From positions 210,413,190 to 210,477,189 of the forward strand of contig NC_081409.1 of NCBI RefSeq assembly GCF_030272615.1: DNA of 64,000 nt. The letters are read 5' to 3'. Below, one piece after another: positions 54,655 through 64,000 of this stretch. The translations under genes were made by a program, and so were the position numbers. The stretch's first letter is position 1, and the number at the start of each line of letters is the position of its first letter. The stretch comes from Cryptomeria japonica. Taxonomy: Eukaryota > Streptophyta > Pinopsida > Cupressales > Cupressaceae. The notes beneath the pieces are model-generated. The model ran no database searches, was not told the origin of the DNA, and saw nothing but the letters and a program-made list of their open reading frames with translations.

Positions 54655-55487
54655 TGTTGACTATAATTAGGGAATGGCGGATTCCAATTGCCTTGGGCAA
54701 CATTGGAATCTGCCCAAGGGGGCCAGCCCCTTCCCAACGTGTAGGGCTGGGCCCTATACCCCACGCTACATACATACAAGCTAACACGCCAACATAGGGC
54801 CAACCCTATCCTTATGCATTTCGGTTAATAAATTAAAGGACTTTAATTTATAAAGGCAAGCCGACATGATTAAGACTATTGCTCCACACATAAATAAACA
54901 CAAACTTCACATCATTAATCATTCATTCAGTTTTTCCATGCAAAATATATGTGCCTGCCTAATGCGAACTTAAAGGAGCAACATTGTATCTGCCATTACA
55001 GCGAATTACCTCTGCCATTAAAGCGAACTTCATCTGCTAGTTAAGGTGCGAAATTCATCAATGTGGAGAGCTAACTGAGTGCTAAGGCTGCAGTCCATAA
55101 AAGAGCAGACTTCATATGCAAATATTGCAGATCTAGGGTTTGGACCTGATTGCTGTTAAAGGGGGCAGATGTGACAATTTGATGCTTATGAAAGTGCAGT
55201 ATTGTGGAAGGCATTATCAGTCCTAAGTGCAATCACCTTCAAGTACTTGAGATAAGTGTTGTAACCTTCATATGCATTCAATCCATAATCAGATCTGAGG
55301 ATCTTTTCTGGCTGGGTTTTTCCTCCTAGGAGGTTTTCCCGGGGTAATTGTGTCTTGTACTTATTTTGCTCTTTTCTTGGTTATGCTTAAATCTGGAAAA
55401 CTATAACCTATTCATTTAATCAATTTAGTTAGTAATTAAATTCTGATTTTCTGAGTTTACATTAATCTGAAAGTGTTAAAATCAACA
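54655..55487 (+). mobile_element. Solo LTR in the hAT remnant
   Basis: 833 bp, TGTTGACTATAA...AAAATCAACA, with exact target duplications ATTGA (54650-54654, 55488-55492). It has TTTATAAAGG (54847) and a copia-like U5 motif (TTTTCCTCCTAGGAGGTTTT). No internal region, PBS or partner, so the full element was lost by LTR-LTR recombination. Confidence 0.88.
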
Positions 55488-55790
55488 ATTGATGGATGGA
55501 CTAATATTCTACATCAACCACTCATTAATATTATTGTTACATCAACTGCAAGTTCACACTTGCTTAGAGATTTTAATCACTCAAAGAAGCATAAGGATGC
55601 TAACTACCAGTTTGGCCTTTTGAAGGAAGCCATAGAGGAGGTTTGGTCTTATATTGTTGTACAAGTTGTGACAGATTTAGGAAGTGTTTGTAAACTAGCT
55701 AGTTTGATGGTTGAAAGAGCTTGCAAACACCTTTTTGAACTCCATGCTATGTACATGCTTTGAACTATACTTTGAAATACATTAGAAAAT
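55488..55790 (+). pseudogene. hAT transposase remnant, DUF659 part
   Basis: IDGWTNILHQPLINIIVTST, then LLKEAIEEVWSYIVVQVVTD and CKLASLMVERACKHLFELHA. DGWT and VVQVVTD are the catalytic-core motifs. Related to, but diverged from, the hAT at 24172-31065. Confidence 0.75.
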
Positions 55791-56137
55791 TATAATCAGT
55801 GATTTTAGTGGTTGCTGAAGCTAAAGACACACGAATATTATATGTAACCACAACATCACTTGCATTATTTTGATCTTGTTCGAAGAAAAAATTCCTTAAA
55901 CCAATTGAGACTAGATATGCTAGCTATTTTATTTTGCTAGAGAGGATGTTGGACAGTTGGAGGTATAGGATGCTCTACAATCTATGGTGGTTTGTGGAGA
56001 GTGGAAGAAGTGAGCTCAATCAAAAACAAAAGAAGGAAAGAAGATGATAGAAAGGGCACTTTATGACACTTGGTGGTCCAATATTAGGAAAGAAATTTTT
56101 ATTTAATATGATTATACTTTGATTTATTTTTTATTTT
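55791..56137. other. Intron DNA, possibly more of the hAT remnant
   Basis: Around 55905-56060, YASYFILLERMLDSWR-like codons occur in broken frames, consistent with decayed hAT sequence. No intact feature. Confidence 0.35.
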
Positions 56138-56598
56138 GTTGGTGTAAATAATTATTCATCTCGGATATTATTACACTTACTTAAGTTTACTTAGGAAATG
56201 CATTTCATAGCAGTTTGGGTATGAGACACTTGGGTGTTTGTGCCACATTGGGATAGCCTGTGTAGGAGAATTTCCACCTTTTGTGGACTTATCTTGTTGT
56301 TACACTCCACATTCAATGGGTGATCCACCTCATGTGGAATATTATATTGTTTCTCCTATCTACCCACACCTATTTCCTACCTACCCTTGTTTCTTATCGA
56401 GCCACATGTCATGTTTGTGTGCTCACATATCCATATACCCTTGCCTATATAAGCAGGCTCATATTCATTGTATGTAACGCTTGATGATCTAGTTGATCAA
56501 TATTTTCATCTTGATAGAATACAGTTTATTCCTATCATATATTTTGTTCTCTCTTATTTGTGCTTTCCATTGCCTCTAGATCTTGGCAAAATCTCACA
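56138..56598 (+). repeat. LTR of a copia-type element, plus orientation
   Basis: Probable span TGTTGGTGTAAATAA...AAAATCTCACA, with TATATAAG at 56446-56453. It ends directly at a perfect PBS (TGGTATCAGAGC, 56599-56610), so it is a 5' LTR. The left border is tentative. Confidence 0.7.
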
Positions 56599-57197
56599 TG
56601 GTATCAGAGCCATTAGAGTGCCATTGGATTGCCAATTGAGAGAAATTTGATGCTATTTGGGGTTGTGTATTTTGGAGCTTTCTATTGCAAGTTATTATGG
56701 AAGCTTGATGGATCAAATATGAGGTTACCATTGGATTGAGGAGGTCCAAGAAACTCATTTTTGCCTTTTGTTTCATCCAAATCGGACTTTGGAGGCCAAA
56801 TCTAGAGACATTTGAAGTTTGAAGATGCGGCGGAAATTTTCGAGAAATTATAATTTTCCAGGAAATTTTCAAATAGCGATATCTCACTCATCCGGACTCC
56901 TTTTTTCAAGCAATTTTTTTTGTTTTGGGGTAAAATTTCGTGATCTGTACAATGGTGCAAAAGTTTTATGTTTTTCAGATACAGGGTTTTCAGAAATCAT
57001 GAAATCCCGATTTTTACAACTTTGGAGGCTTCATTTGGGCTCATATGGACTCCTCTTCAGGAGCACAAATCAAAGATTAAAATATAGCCATACAGCAACA
57101 GAATTTCAACTTTCTACAAAAGTGAATCATGATGTCCACAAGGAGGTTCTTCTAATGGTAAAATTTCAGAAAAAACAATAATGATACAAAACGATTA
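56599..57197 (+). other. PBS and start of interior of a truncated copia element
   Basis: PBS 56599-56610, then leader-like DNA and a 120-codon ORF (56819-57181) without recognised domain. The rest of the element and the second LTR are absent. Confidence 0.5.
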
Positions 57198-57205
57198 TAA
57201 TAATA

Positions 57206-57637
57206 CTCAGTTACCGGTTCTTGCCAAAAATGGTTGGGTCTTGGTCCTGGTCCAAGCCTGGTTCGACCTGGGTCCCACCCGGGTCCTGCCCAGGCGGCAG
57301 GACCCACAAGGAACCCAGCCGCCTGGGCAAGACCCGGGTGGGACCCAAGTGAACCCAAGCCCATGGGTTCCCAAAAACGGGGCCCACGGGTTAAAAAACA
57401 AACAAAAACAATTAAAAAACAAATTTTTTAATCTTAATATTTGTATGTTTGAACTATGAACATATATAATTTTGATGTTTGAAGTTTGAACACAAATATA
57501 TATAAAAAAAAAATTAAAAAATATATATATATGTACGGACAAACCCGTACCCGTACCCAAAAAAAAAAAAAATTTGCCGAATCCGCGAATGCGTACCCGA
57601 ATCTGAATTTGAATCCGAACCAGAACCGGTAACTTAG
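57206..57637. mobile_element. GC-rich MITE, probably hAT-type
   Basis: 432 bp with an exact 8-bp target duplication TAATAATA (57198-57205, 57638-57645). Terminal inverted repeats are CTCAGTTACCGGTTCT and (right end, reverse complement) CTAAGTTACCGGTTCT. Inside, GGGTCCCACCCGGGTCCTGC...CCAGGCGG is mirrored by CCGCCTGGGCAAGACCCGGG then TGGGACCC, a long GC hairpin in very AT-rich surroundings. Confidence 0.88.
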
Positions 57638-57645
57638 TAATAATA

Positions 57646-58297
57646 GTTATTCTCATCATACTCCTATGAGAAATTAGGGACCCTAGTGAATAGACACTGA
57701 AATGTAACCAATGTATAGTTACATTTCAACAAACTGGCTTGGTAGACATACTAAATGCCAAAGAAATTGCCTAAAATGCCATAATGGTCAGTATTTACAT
57801 GTTGCTTCCTTACAACTCTTTATATGTGGCGCTTATGAATACTATAGGCTATCTATACAACAACCAAGCTTTTCCTGTATCATCACAAAAAAATTCAAAA
57901 GACACCATTTTCCTTGCCATAAATATGCTTTCAATCACAATGGCCAGGAAAGAAAACTTGTCTGGTATTAATTTATCAATTTAATTGACTAACATTTAAT
58001 CTCCTTCAATTATGAAACCTAAATATACTAGAATATCTATGGAATACTTTTTCTATGCCACATGAAACAAATTTGAAATTCTAATAAATATGTCTATCCT
58101 TTATCAAGCCAAGAACTTGTCACGATCATGCAAATAATAGCAAATGATATATGTATCTGTTGTTAATTCAGTCAAAACCTCCAAGCATTTTATTTACAAA
58201 CAATGAAACAGTAAGCATGCATCACTTTTAAAACCTATTGTTCCACACAAGCAAATCACCTTAACTTCAAAATAACAAAGAGAAAGGCAACACGCAC
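57646..58297. other. Intron DNA, 3' of the MITE to MurC exon
   Basis: AT-rich, no feature recognised. Confidence 0.5.
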
Positions 58298-58351
58298 CTC
58301 CAAAACAAAATAAGAGCCATGGCCTGCAATAGCATTTCCACCTTCAGGGAA
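58298..58351 (-). CDS. MurC: MurC exon (first visible): FPEGGNA...FVLE
   Basis: 54 nt, 18 codons, phase 0 at both ends. On the minus strand it follows an acceptor ending TTGTAG and is followed by donor GTGCGT. It encodes FPEGGNAIAGHGSYFVLE, matching the MurC stretch just before the conserved acidic EADEYD motif. The next exon in the gene begins with ADEY, so the splice rebuilds EADEY exactly. The exon is isolated in AT-rich DNA, and the downstream intron runs 16,038 bp to 42260 through a LINE, a copia element, a hAT remnant and a MITE. I looked to the right for the preceding exon with the GKTTT P-loop and did not find it, so it is probably beyond 64000 or too short to spot by eye. Confidence 0.85.
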
Positions 58352-60568
58352 CTACAACATAGTAAAGCAGTTGTCATAATCTTTGTTTATATTGTATATA
58401 ATAATAAATTAAGACAAATAAGTTGCTTTGTGTTGCCCACTTCAGTAAAATAGTTTTGTAAGTTGCTTTAATTGTTCATATTGTATATTAAAAAAAACCA
58501 TAGTACAATATTTAGCATTTTCTACCATTGGATTACATATTTGAAAGTGATTAATTTTGAGCTGACAAGATTACCAAACGCCATGCTAGCATTAAGGCTC
58601 AACAAATGTCTCAAAGAAACATTTTCAAGATACATGACCATTGCAGAATGCTAATAGATTAGAACTCTTGAAGTGGTAAACAAACCTAGATCAGCTCCTT
58701 CATTAATCTATTATTACGGATATGGTACAAGGGTTCTTAAAAAGTTAAAAGAACCTAGTGCACAGTTGCAACTTGGAAGTCCTCTGTTCGGATTTGAAGA
58801 CATGACTTTTAGTAGGACTAGAGAGTAGGCAGTTTTAGTAAATATCAAAATGTTAAAATGGCTAGTTCCAACATGTTGCACATGCATTGTCACCAATATC
58901 TACACATTCTAGCTACCATGCCTAAGAGAATTCCTTTTTAGTAGGACCAATAATACTTCATGATAATAAAAGCAAAAACTGAGGAAAAAATAAGGGTTGA
59001 CTGCGACCCAAACTCCAGCTGTGCTAATTGGTTATTCAATAATCTGCAATTAACTCAAGGGTTGTTGAATAACCTGAGGGTTTTCCCAGATTTTTCAAAA
59101 AACTGCCTATTTTTACTTATAGAGCCCAGTTTTATCATTTTTCACCTCATTTTTCAGCTTTTCAATGGAAAAATAAATTATTTCAGAGCTCAGGTGAACA
59201 AAGGAACCTGTTAATCAGGGTTTTGAAAGGATTGATGTCATCAGAAAATTAAGGCACACTTCAGTAATTGTTAATTCTCTAGCTATTTCTATGGCAAACT
59301 ACGGAAAAGTTGAACAAATTCTATTTTTATGTCTTAATTTCATTTCTATTTACCTTCAGTATATGTGGTATGAATTAAAAATAACAATTTTTTACTTATT
59401 TTACAGATAGTTCAGCATTTTTTTATTTGTAAGGTTTTTCCCTTGCTTTTCTTGTTTTAAAACCAAGCAATTGAATTCCATTCACACTTCCAGTTTTTTA
59501 TTTTATTGTTATGTAAATGGAACCTACTATGATTTCAATTGGGCACTTAGAACATGGCATTTGTTTAATCTTTCATTATGGGCGAGGGGATTCACTTGGT
59601 AAACTTATCCTATAACATCTATAGTCATAGAATCTTAAGAATACCTTTACTTTTCATTCTAGCTCTCAATGTTGAATTTTGTATACCCTCTCCCAATACA
59701 TCATTCCAATTAAAATATGCTTTCTTTTAACCATATATCCTAAGTACCTATTTTTATTTGGCATTATTTATAACCTCACAAGTTCAATTTAACATATTAT
59801 TTTCACTGCTATCTCAACCATCTCCAAATGAAAAGACACGAATGAATTTGGATTGGAGATTATTAATGAAATAAATTAGAAATTTAGTGTACAAAATAAT
59901 ACTTTTACATTAACCACTAATAGAAAATATAATTTATAAATTTTAAAAGGAACTAGTTGATGTGAATATGGGGTCACTATTGACTTCCTCTACATTTTTT
60001 GTATTGAGAAAATAAATTAATACTCATGCATAGCATAAATTACACAAAACTAGAAATATAAATGTTCACCAATCTTGAATCTATCCATGAAATTTGAAAA
60101 CATCATCTGCATTGTTATCACATTGCAATCCTTTCAGTAGAGTATTCATTAAACCTCCACAATATGTCAATAGAAATACTTTAAAAGATATTTAAAAGTG
60201 GTAAAGAGTTTTTCTTATCATTGTCAATTGAGAAACTAATTTTATGTATGACCCTCTTGAAGAGATTACAGTTCCATTTACCCTATATATACTAATTTTA
60301 TGTATGACCCTATTGAAGAGATTATATTTCCATTTACCCTATATATTCTTCTAAAATGTTAAATATTATATGCCCCCTTTTAAATCAAACCTATATATCC
60401 TCCATGGAGTACAAGCATCTTCATAATTAGAGCCACTTATGGCTGAACAAATCTATTTGTAAGCATAACATAAACACCATAAACAATTCCTCTGCATGCA
60501 CTAATGGAAATCAAAAGAAAATAGGGACAATGAACTAAAGCTTCAAGATTCAAACTTTGATAATTTAT
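58352..60568. other. AT-rich DNA upstream (on the gene) of the first visible MurC exon
   Basis: No exon, TE domain or RNA gene recognised. A 56-bp tandem duplication lies at 60236-60350. Confidence 0.5.
60236..60350. repeat. 56-bp tandem duplication
   Basis: CTAATTTTATGTATGACCCT...TTTACCCTATATAT occurs at 60236 and 60292. Confidence 0.85.
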
Positions 60569-61600
60569 GTAGTAACCCACCCCGAATCACAGTAACACAA
60601 CTGATTTGTAAATCTGATTTTGTTTCTTTTTCTGATGTTTCTGATTTTTTTGGGTTTTTGAGTTTTTGCTGATGCTTGTAGATAAAATGAGAAATACAAG
60701 AGAGATAAACTGGAATTGAAAGTAAAGGAAAGTAAATTACAGCAGAGACAAATTGTTTTGATATTTATTTGCATATAATGGACCATTACATACCCGTACA
60801 ACCCAAATACAGGTCTGATATAGATCTGAGGCAGCAAAATAGTCACCTAGCGATTGTAATGCCACCATAAATAGCCTCTCTAGCTTATGATCTGATGTTC
60901 AATCTATTTTTGAAGGTCTGAGACAGTTCCTTATGGGTCTGAAACCCTGTGCCCAGCTAAAGTCTTGCTGTAACTCCTCAAATTGGGATGCGGCAGGCTG
61001 AGATTGCTGATAAATATGAATGCTTGATGCTTAAACAACACTGATCTGCAATTTACTTCTTCAATTCTGCTCTCCACACTTATTGATCCACTGCTTCTTT
61101 CACCAATAAGCTGATAAATAAAGATTTGCCCTATAGAATACCCTTAGATGATCTCACACAACTGTAGGCATTCAAACTTCTGAGAGTGTACATTCTCAAA
61201 AGCTCTGATCTACTGCTGAAAACCCTGTTCAAGGCTCCAATACAAGCTGCTGCTGTAAAAAATGAATTCCATAATAATAAAAAATCTCAACCAAAACTCA
61301 CTTGATTTCTCCTAGATTGAACTTCCTTGGGAGGCATCTTTTTGGTATATGCTTGAGTTGAAACCAAGTATATTCCCTTCATGAGAGAATTCAAACCATC
61401 CTAGGGAAGCCTTTTTAATTTTTGATTAAGTTGTTTTAAAGAGACAAAGTTATGTCTCTAGGCATCATGACTCTCAAGGGGGTCCACTTGGCCCCTTTTT
61501 ATAATAACTTTATTGAAGCATTTTATTTAAATAAATGAAGATATTAAAGTTATTATTTAAATATTCAGATTTATTCCCTGAAATCACATCCAATCACCCC
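60569..61600 (-). repeat. LTR-like region, minus orientation
   Basis: Starts TGTAGTAACCCACCCC on the plus strand and has a minus-strand TATA (TTATAAAAAGGGG near 61495), consistent with a 3' LTR or solo LTR. It is not the same sequence as the LTR at 62735-63568, so it belongs to another element. The inner border is uncertain. Confidence 0.4.
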
Positions 61601-61607
61601 CAAACTG

Positions 61608-62456
61608 ATATCTGATGGTGCCACTGGTACCTGAGGTGATGACTGGGCGTAGTGCTCCAACTGCCAGTCTCCCCTAAAAATTAGGTCCCCTATCCACTGT
61701 ATTAGCCTACGGGGACTCCTATCAATAGGCTGAATCCGATAAAGTCCTCTACTTGTAGTCCTTTCTTGACTACAAAGCCTTCATCAATAAAATTATGTGT
61801 AACACCACTATCCACCATACACATGACTCTTTGTTCTTTGACAATTCCTTTTAACATTAAACGAAAAATATATAGGAACATCGAAAAGAAAAGAAAGTGT
61901 ACCTTGTGCTAAATCAGCATGCTCCAATGGTGGTGGCTGCTCCTCATGTTCACTTTCCGAACTAGTATCTGCTATAACATCATCATTGTCGGAAGTGACC
62001 TCAATGTAATGTACTTTGCCTTTCCCAAGGCATTTGTAACCAAGCTCCCATGGTTCCTTACAAGTAAAACACAACTTCTTCCTACGCAACTCATTCCTCG
62101 TCTCAAAGTACAAATTAGGTGATGTAGACTTAGGCTGATTGGAAACCCTCTCATCTGATTTGTCATCTGATTTGAATACCTCTCATAATTTCTCTAGCTT
62201 CCCTTTCATCATTTGGTGGTGGACTATTATCCCTTCGGTCACTCTTGCTAGTTGATCCTGTCTCAAGATGTTGTTTTGCTGCTATAGCGGCCGATAAAGT
62301 GTCTTGTTTTGGATAAGGTTTAGGCCACTGAAATTGTTTCCTTTCTTCCCTAACAATATACCTTTGAGTTCTTCTCCAACCCACTAACATGCAAAGCTCC
62401 AAAATGACATGCAAACATCTAGGTAATCTCAAATCTAAAATGCAAAGTAAACCCAC
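61608..62456 (-). pseudogene. Ty3/gypsy gag and protease remnant
   Basis: Minus strand. The gag part includes QRYIVREERKQFQWPKPYPK and KSDRRDNSPPPNDEREAREI; after a frameshift near 62160, LYFETRNELRRKKLCFTCKE and the zinc knuckle CFTCKEPWELGYKC, where Tyr replaces the metal-binding His. The protease follows: MCMVDSGVTHNFIDEGFVVK (active-site DSG, usually DSGATHNFI). It breaks off near 61600. RT, RNase H and integrase are missing. Confidence 0.82.
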
Positions 62457-62721
62457 CTTCTAGAACTGATCAAAATTGCCAAGCAATCAAACCCACAAAT
62501 TTGTACTGCTCGAAAATGGCATGCAAAAGAAACCCACTTCATAAAACTGATCTATCCTGTCATGCAACTATCTAGGCATGTTAATAAAAGACATGCTCTG
62601 ATAGGAAACAACATGTAAGATCTTGGGTCACCTCCAAACTAACATGCAAAAGTGGCTAGCTCACATGCAACTAGAATCTCTGACATGCACTGACAAACCC
62701 AACACGCTGGCAAGAAAACCA

Positions 62722-62733
62722 GCTCTGATAGCA
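62722..62733 (-). other. Primer-binding site of the gypsy element
   Basis: GCTCTGATAGCA on the plus strand, one base from the complement of TGGTATCAGAGC, one base before the LTR. Confidence 0.7.
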
Positions 62734-62734
62734 C

Positions 62735-63568
62735 TGAAATATCCCAGCCTTGGATATTGCTTCAAATCTGATTTGGGTTTTCGTTTTTACTCATGTTTTG
62801 TTTCATCATAATGTAATATTGCGACATGCAAACATGCAGATTGAACATGCAAGATGAACAATATAGATTTTCAAGGAAATCAATCAATGAAATACAGAGA
62901 ATCTAAATAAGCCAATGGTATTTTGTTGATATATAAATGTATTGCCATTTACAAACACATGTTGCTGTTACAAATCAGAAAATGCCTAATGCCATCAAGT
63001 AACACATACCCAAAATGCCTCCATACATAAAATAACAAACCCTCTGAAAATTTGCAAGATAGATCATCGAGTCTCCATGAAAACTGATCAATGATGACCA
63101 ACTATGGATCCTGAGATAAAATCACCAAGTGGGCTGATCTAGGTTTCCATCCAAATAGCCAAAACCTCTAGGGTTTCCGTCCTAGGATCTGATGAACCTG
63201 CAAGCTAAAGCTCTCAAGGAAAAGTATCTTTGAAAATAACAACTCAAGAATGACTCCTCATTTCACCTTTTCCTCCTTTTATAATGCTTTTCTTTTTCGA
63301 AAGTAATACTTTATTTTATTTCTTTCCTTTTTTTTTTACTTTTCCCTCCAAAAGTGGCTTTACTTTTATAATTTGTCATTGACATTACATAAAGTCACTT
63401 TATAAAATAAAGTATGACCAACTCCTAATTAATTAAATATAAATAATCCCAAGGACTTAGGTCTATTTAACATTTAATTAATTAATTTATTCAATCTAAT
63501 TAGCCCACGGGGATAAAATAGGCTAATAATCTCCTCTAGGCGATCTTTCAGAGAAAGGGGACATTACA
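62735..63568 (-). repeat. 5' LTR of the gypsy remnant (834 bp)
   Basis: Plus-strand borders TGAAATATCCC...GGGGACATTACA (TG...CA). A minus-strand TATA (ATTATAAAAGGAGG near 63280) lies in it. It is adjacent to the PBS, so it is the 5' LTR of the gag-protease remnant. No partner LTR was found. Confidence 0.7.
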
Positions 63569-64000
63569 CAATGCACATGTTAAAGGGCATTGCTAACATA
63601 AAAAAAAACCTCAAACATGGCAAGCATTTATAAAATCGTGCCAAGATTATAAGGATTTTAAAATCAAATAAAGGTGCTCTTTTTTTGAGTCAAAGCTCCT
63701 CTCAAGCTCTAAACATGATTTTGGCAATGGCATTACCAATCTAAAAAAATTTGCCATTCTAAGTTGAGGCACTACTTTTCCTAAATTCACCTTTCTGATT
63801 TCAATGGTCCACGCTATTTTCTAAATGCCTTTGCTTAGCTTTGAAGAAAAATCACAAAAAAGTGGCACCCTTCTAATCATAGTCAGGTCTAAGTGCAAGA
63901 AAAACAAGACTTTAAAAGCTAAACAATACTTACATGAGAAAGTCATTCAGTCAAAATTCACCAACTAATTTACTTATGTTGTTTTTAGCAGAGGCAAGGC
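63569..64000. other. AT-rich DNA, no feature seen
   Basis: No ORF or repeat of note to the window edge. Confidence 0.5.

Larger units (their letters stand above)
113..58351 (-). other. MurC: Host gene span: MurC-type Mur ligase gene (internal part), five exons with giant introns
   Basis: Five minus-strand exons (58298-58351, 42164-42259, 41984-42060, 39368-39564, 113-177) together give 489 nt, exactly 163 codons, with no stop. All internal borders are GT/AG and every junction keeps the frame (phases 0, 0, 2, 1). The joined protein reads through the central domain of UDP-N-acetylmuramate--L-alanine ligase: FPEGGNA, FVLE-ADEY, LAVVTNVEWEHVD, CGDSPGL, TYG, LKLPGAHNVMNSLA. MurC adds L-Ala to UDP-MurNAc in peptidoglycan synthesis; in plants this pathway is plastidial. 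Bacterial MurC is roughly 460-490 aa, so the P-loop exons (right of the window) and the C-terminal domain (left of 113) are missing. Introns are 16,038, 103, 2,419 and 39,190 bp, filled with transposons. Whether the gene is still functional cannot be told from this part. Confidence 0.82.

Overview
The window is nuclear plant DNA, most likely from a conifer or another large-genome gymnosperm. This is an inference from giant introns, a very high load of old nested retroelements, several LTRs starting TGTAATGTCC, and a retained plastid-type MurC gene. No bacterial features, tRNA, rRNA or CRISPR were seen.

Most of the window appears to lie inside ONE host gene on the minus strand. Five short exons (58298-58351, 42164-42259, 41984-42060, 39368-39564, 113-177) have GT/AG borders and join in phase to 163 codons of a MurC-type Mur ligase (UDP-N-acetylmuramate--L-alanine ligase): part of the central ATP-ligase domain up to the LPGAHNV.NSLA segment. 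The introns between them are 16,038, 103, 2,419 and 39,190 bp. The P-loop exons should lie to the right of the window and the C-terminal exons to the left.

The 39-kb intron (178-39367) holds, from left to right: an LTR with primer-binding site (about 1.6-2.8 kb); a three-deep nest of a 'giant LTR-like' family (3.87-18.7 kb); a related inverted remnant (18.9-20.1 kb); repeat-derived DNA; a hAT transposon with 8-bp target duplication (24172-31065), itself carrying another giant LTR-like element (25322-28332); a broken duplicate of the fourth MurC exon (31.2-31.5 kb); and a PPR-gene fragment split by a composite LTR insertion (33808-38438). The giant family runs from TGTTGTGACC to CGTCAACA, has 5-bp target duplications, and ends in TATA, AATAAA and a U5-like tail. 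Member B encodes an intact protein of 1,074 aa with no recognised domain. That ORF sits behind its own promoter and a 5'-UTR intron, downstream of an array of palindromes repeated every 166-167 bp. No gag or pol is present in these elements.

The 2.4-kb intron holds a TGTAATGTCC-type repeat ending in poly(A). The 16-kb intron holds a 5'-truncated L1-type LINE with a decayed third reading frame behind its RNase H, a complete but inactivated Ty1/copia element (47059-52148, TSD ACCCT), minisatellites, a hAT remnant split by a solo LTR (TSD ATTGA), a copia 5' end and a 432-bp GC-rich MITE (TSD TAATAATA). Right of the first visible exon (58352-64000) lie AT-rich DNA and a Ty3/gypsy gag-protease remnant with LTRs.

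Translations, repeat spacings and target duplications were read directly from the sequence. Family names rest on recognised motifs. No database search was possible.
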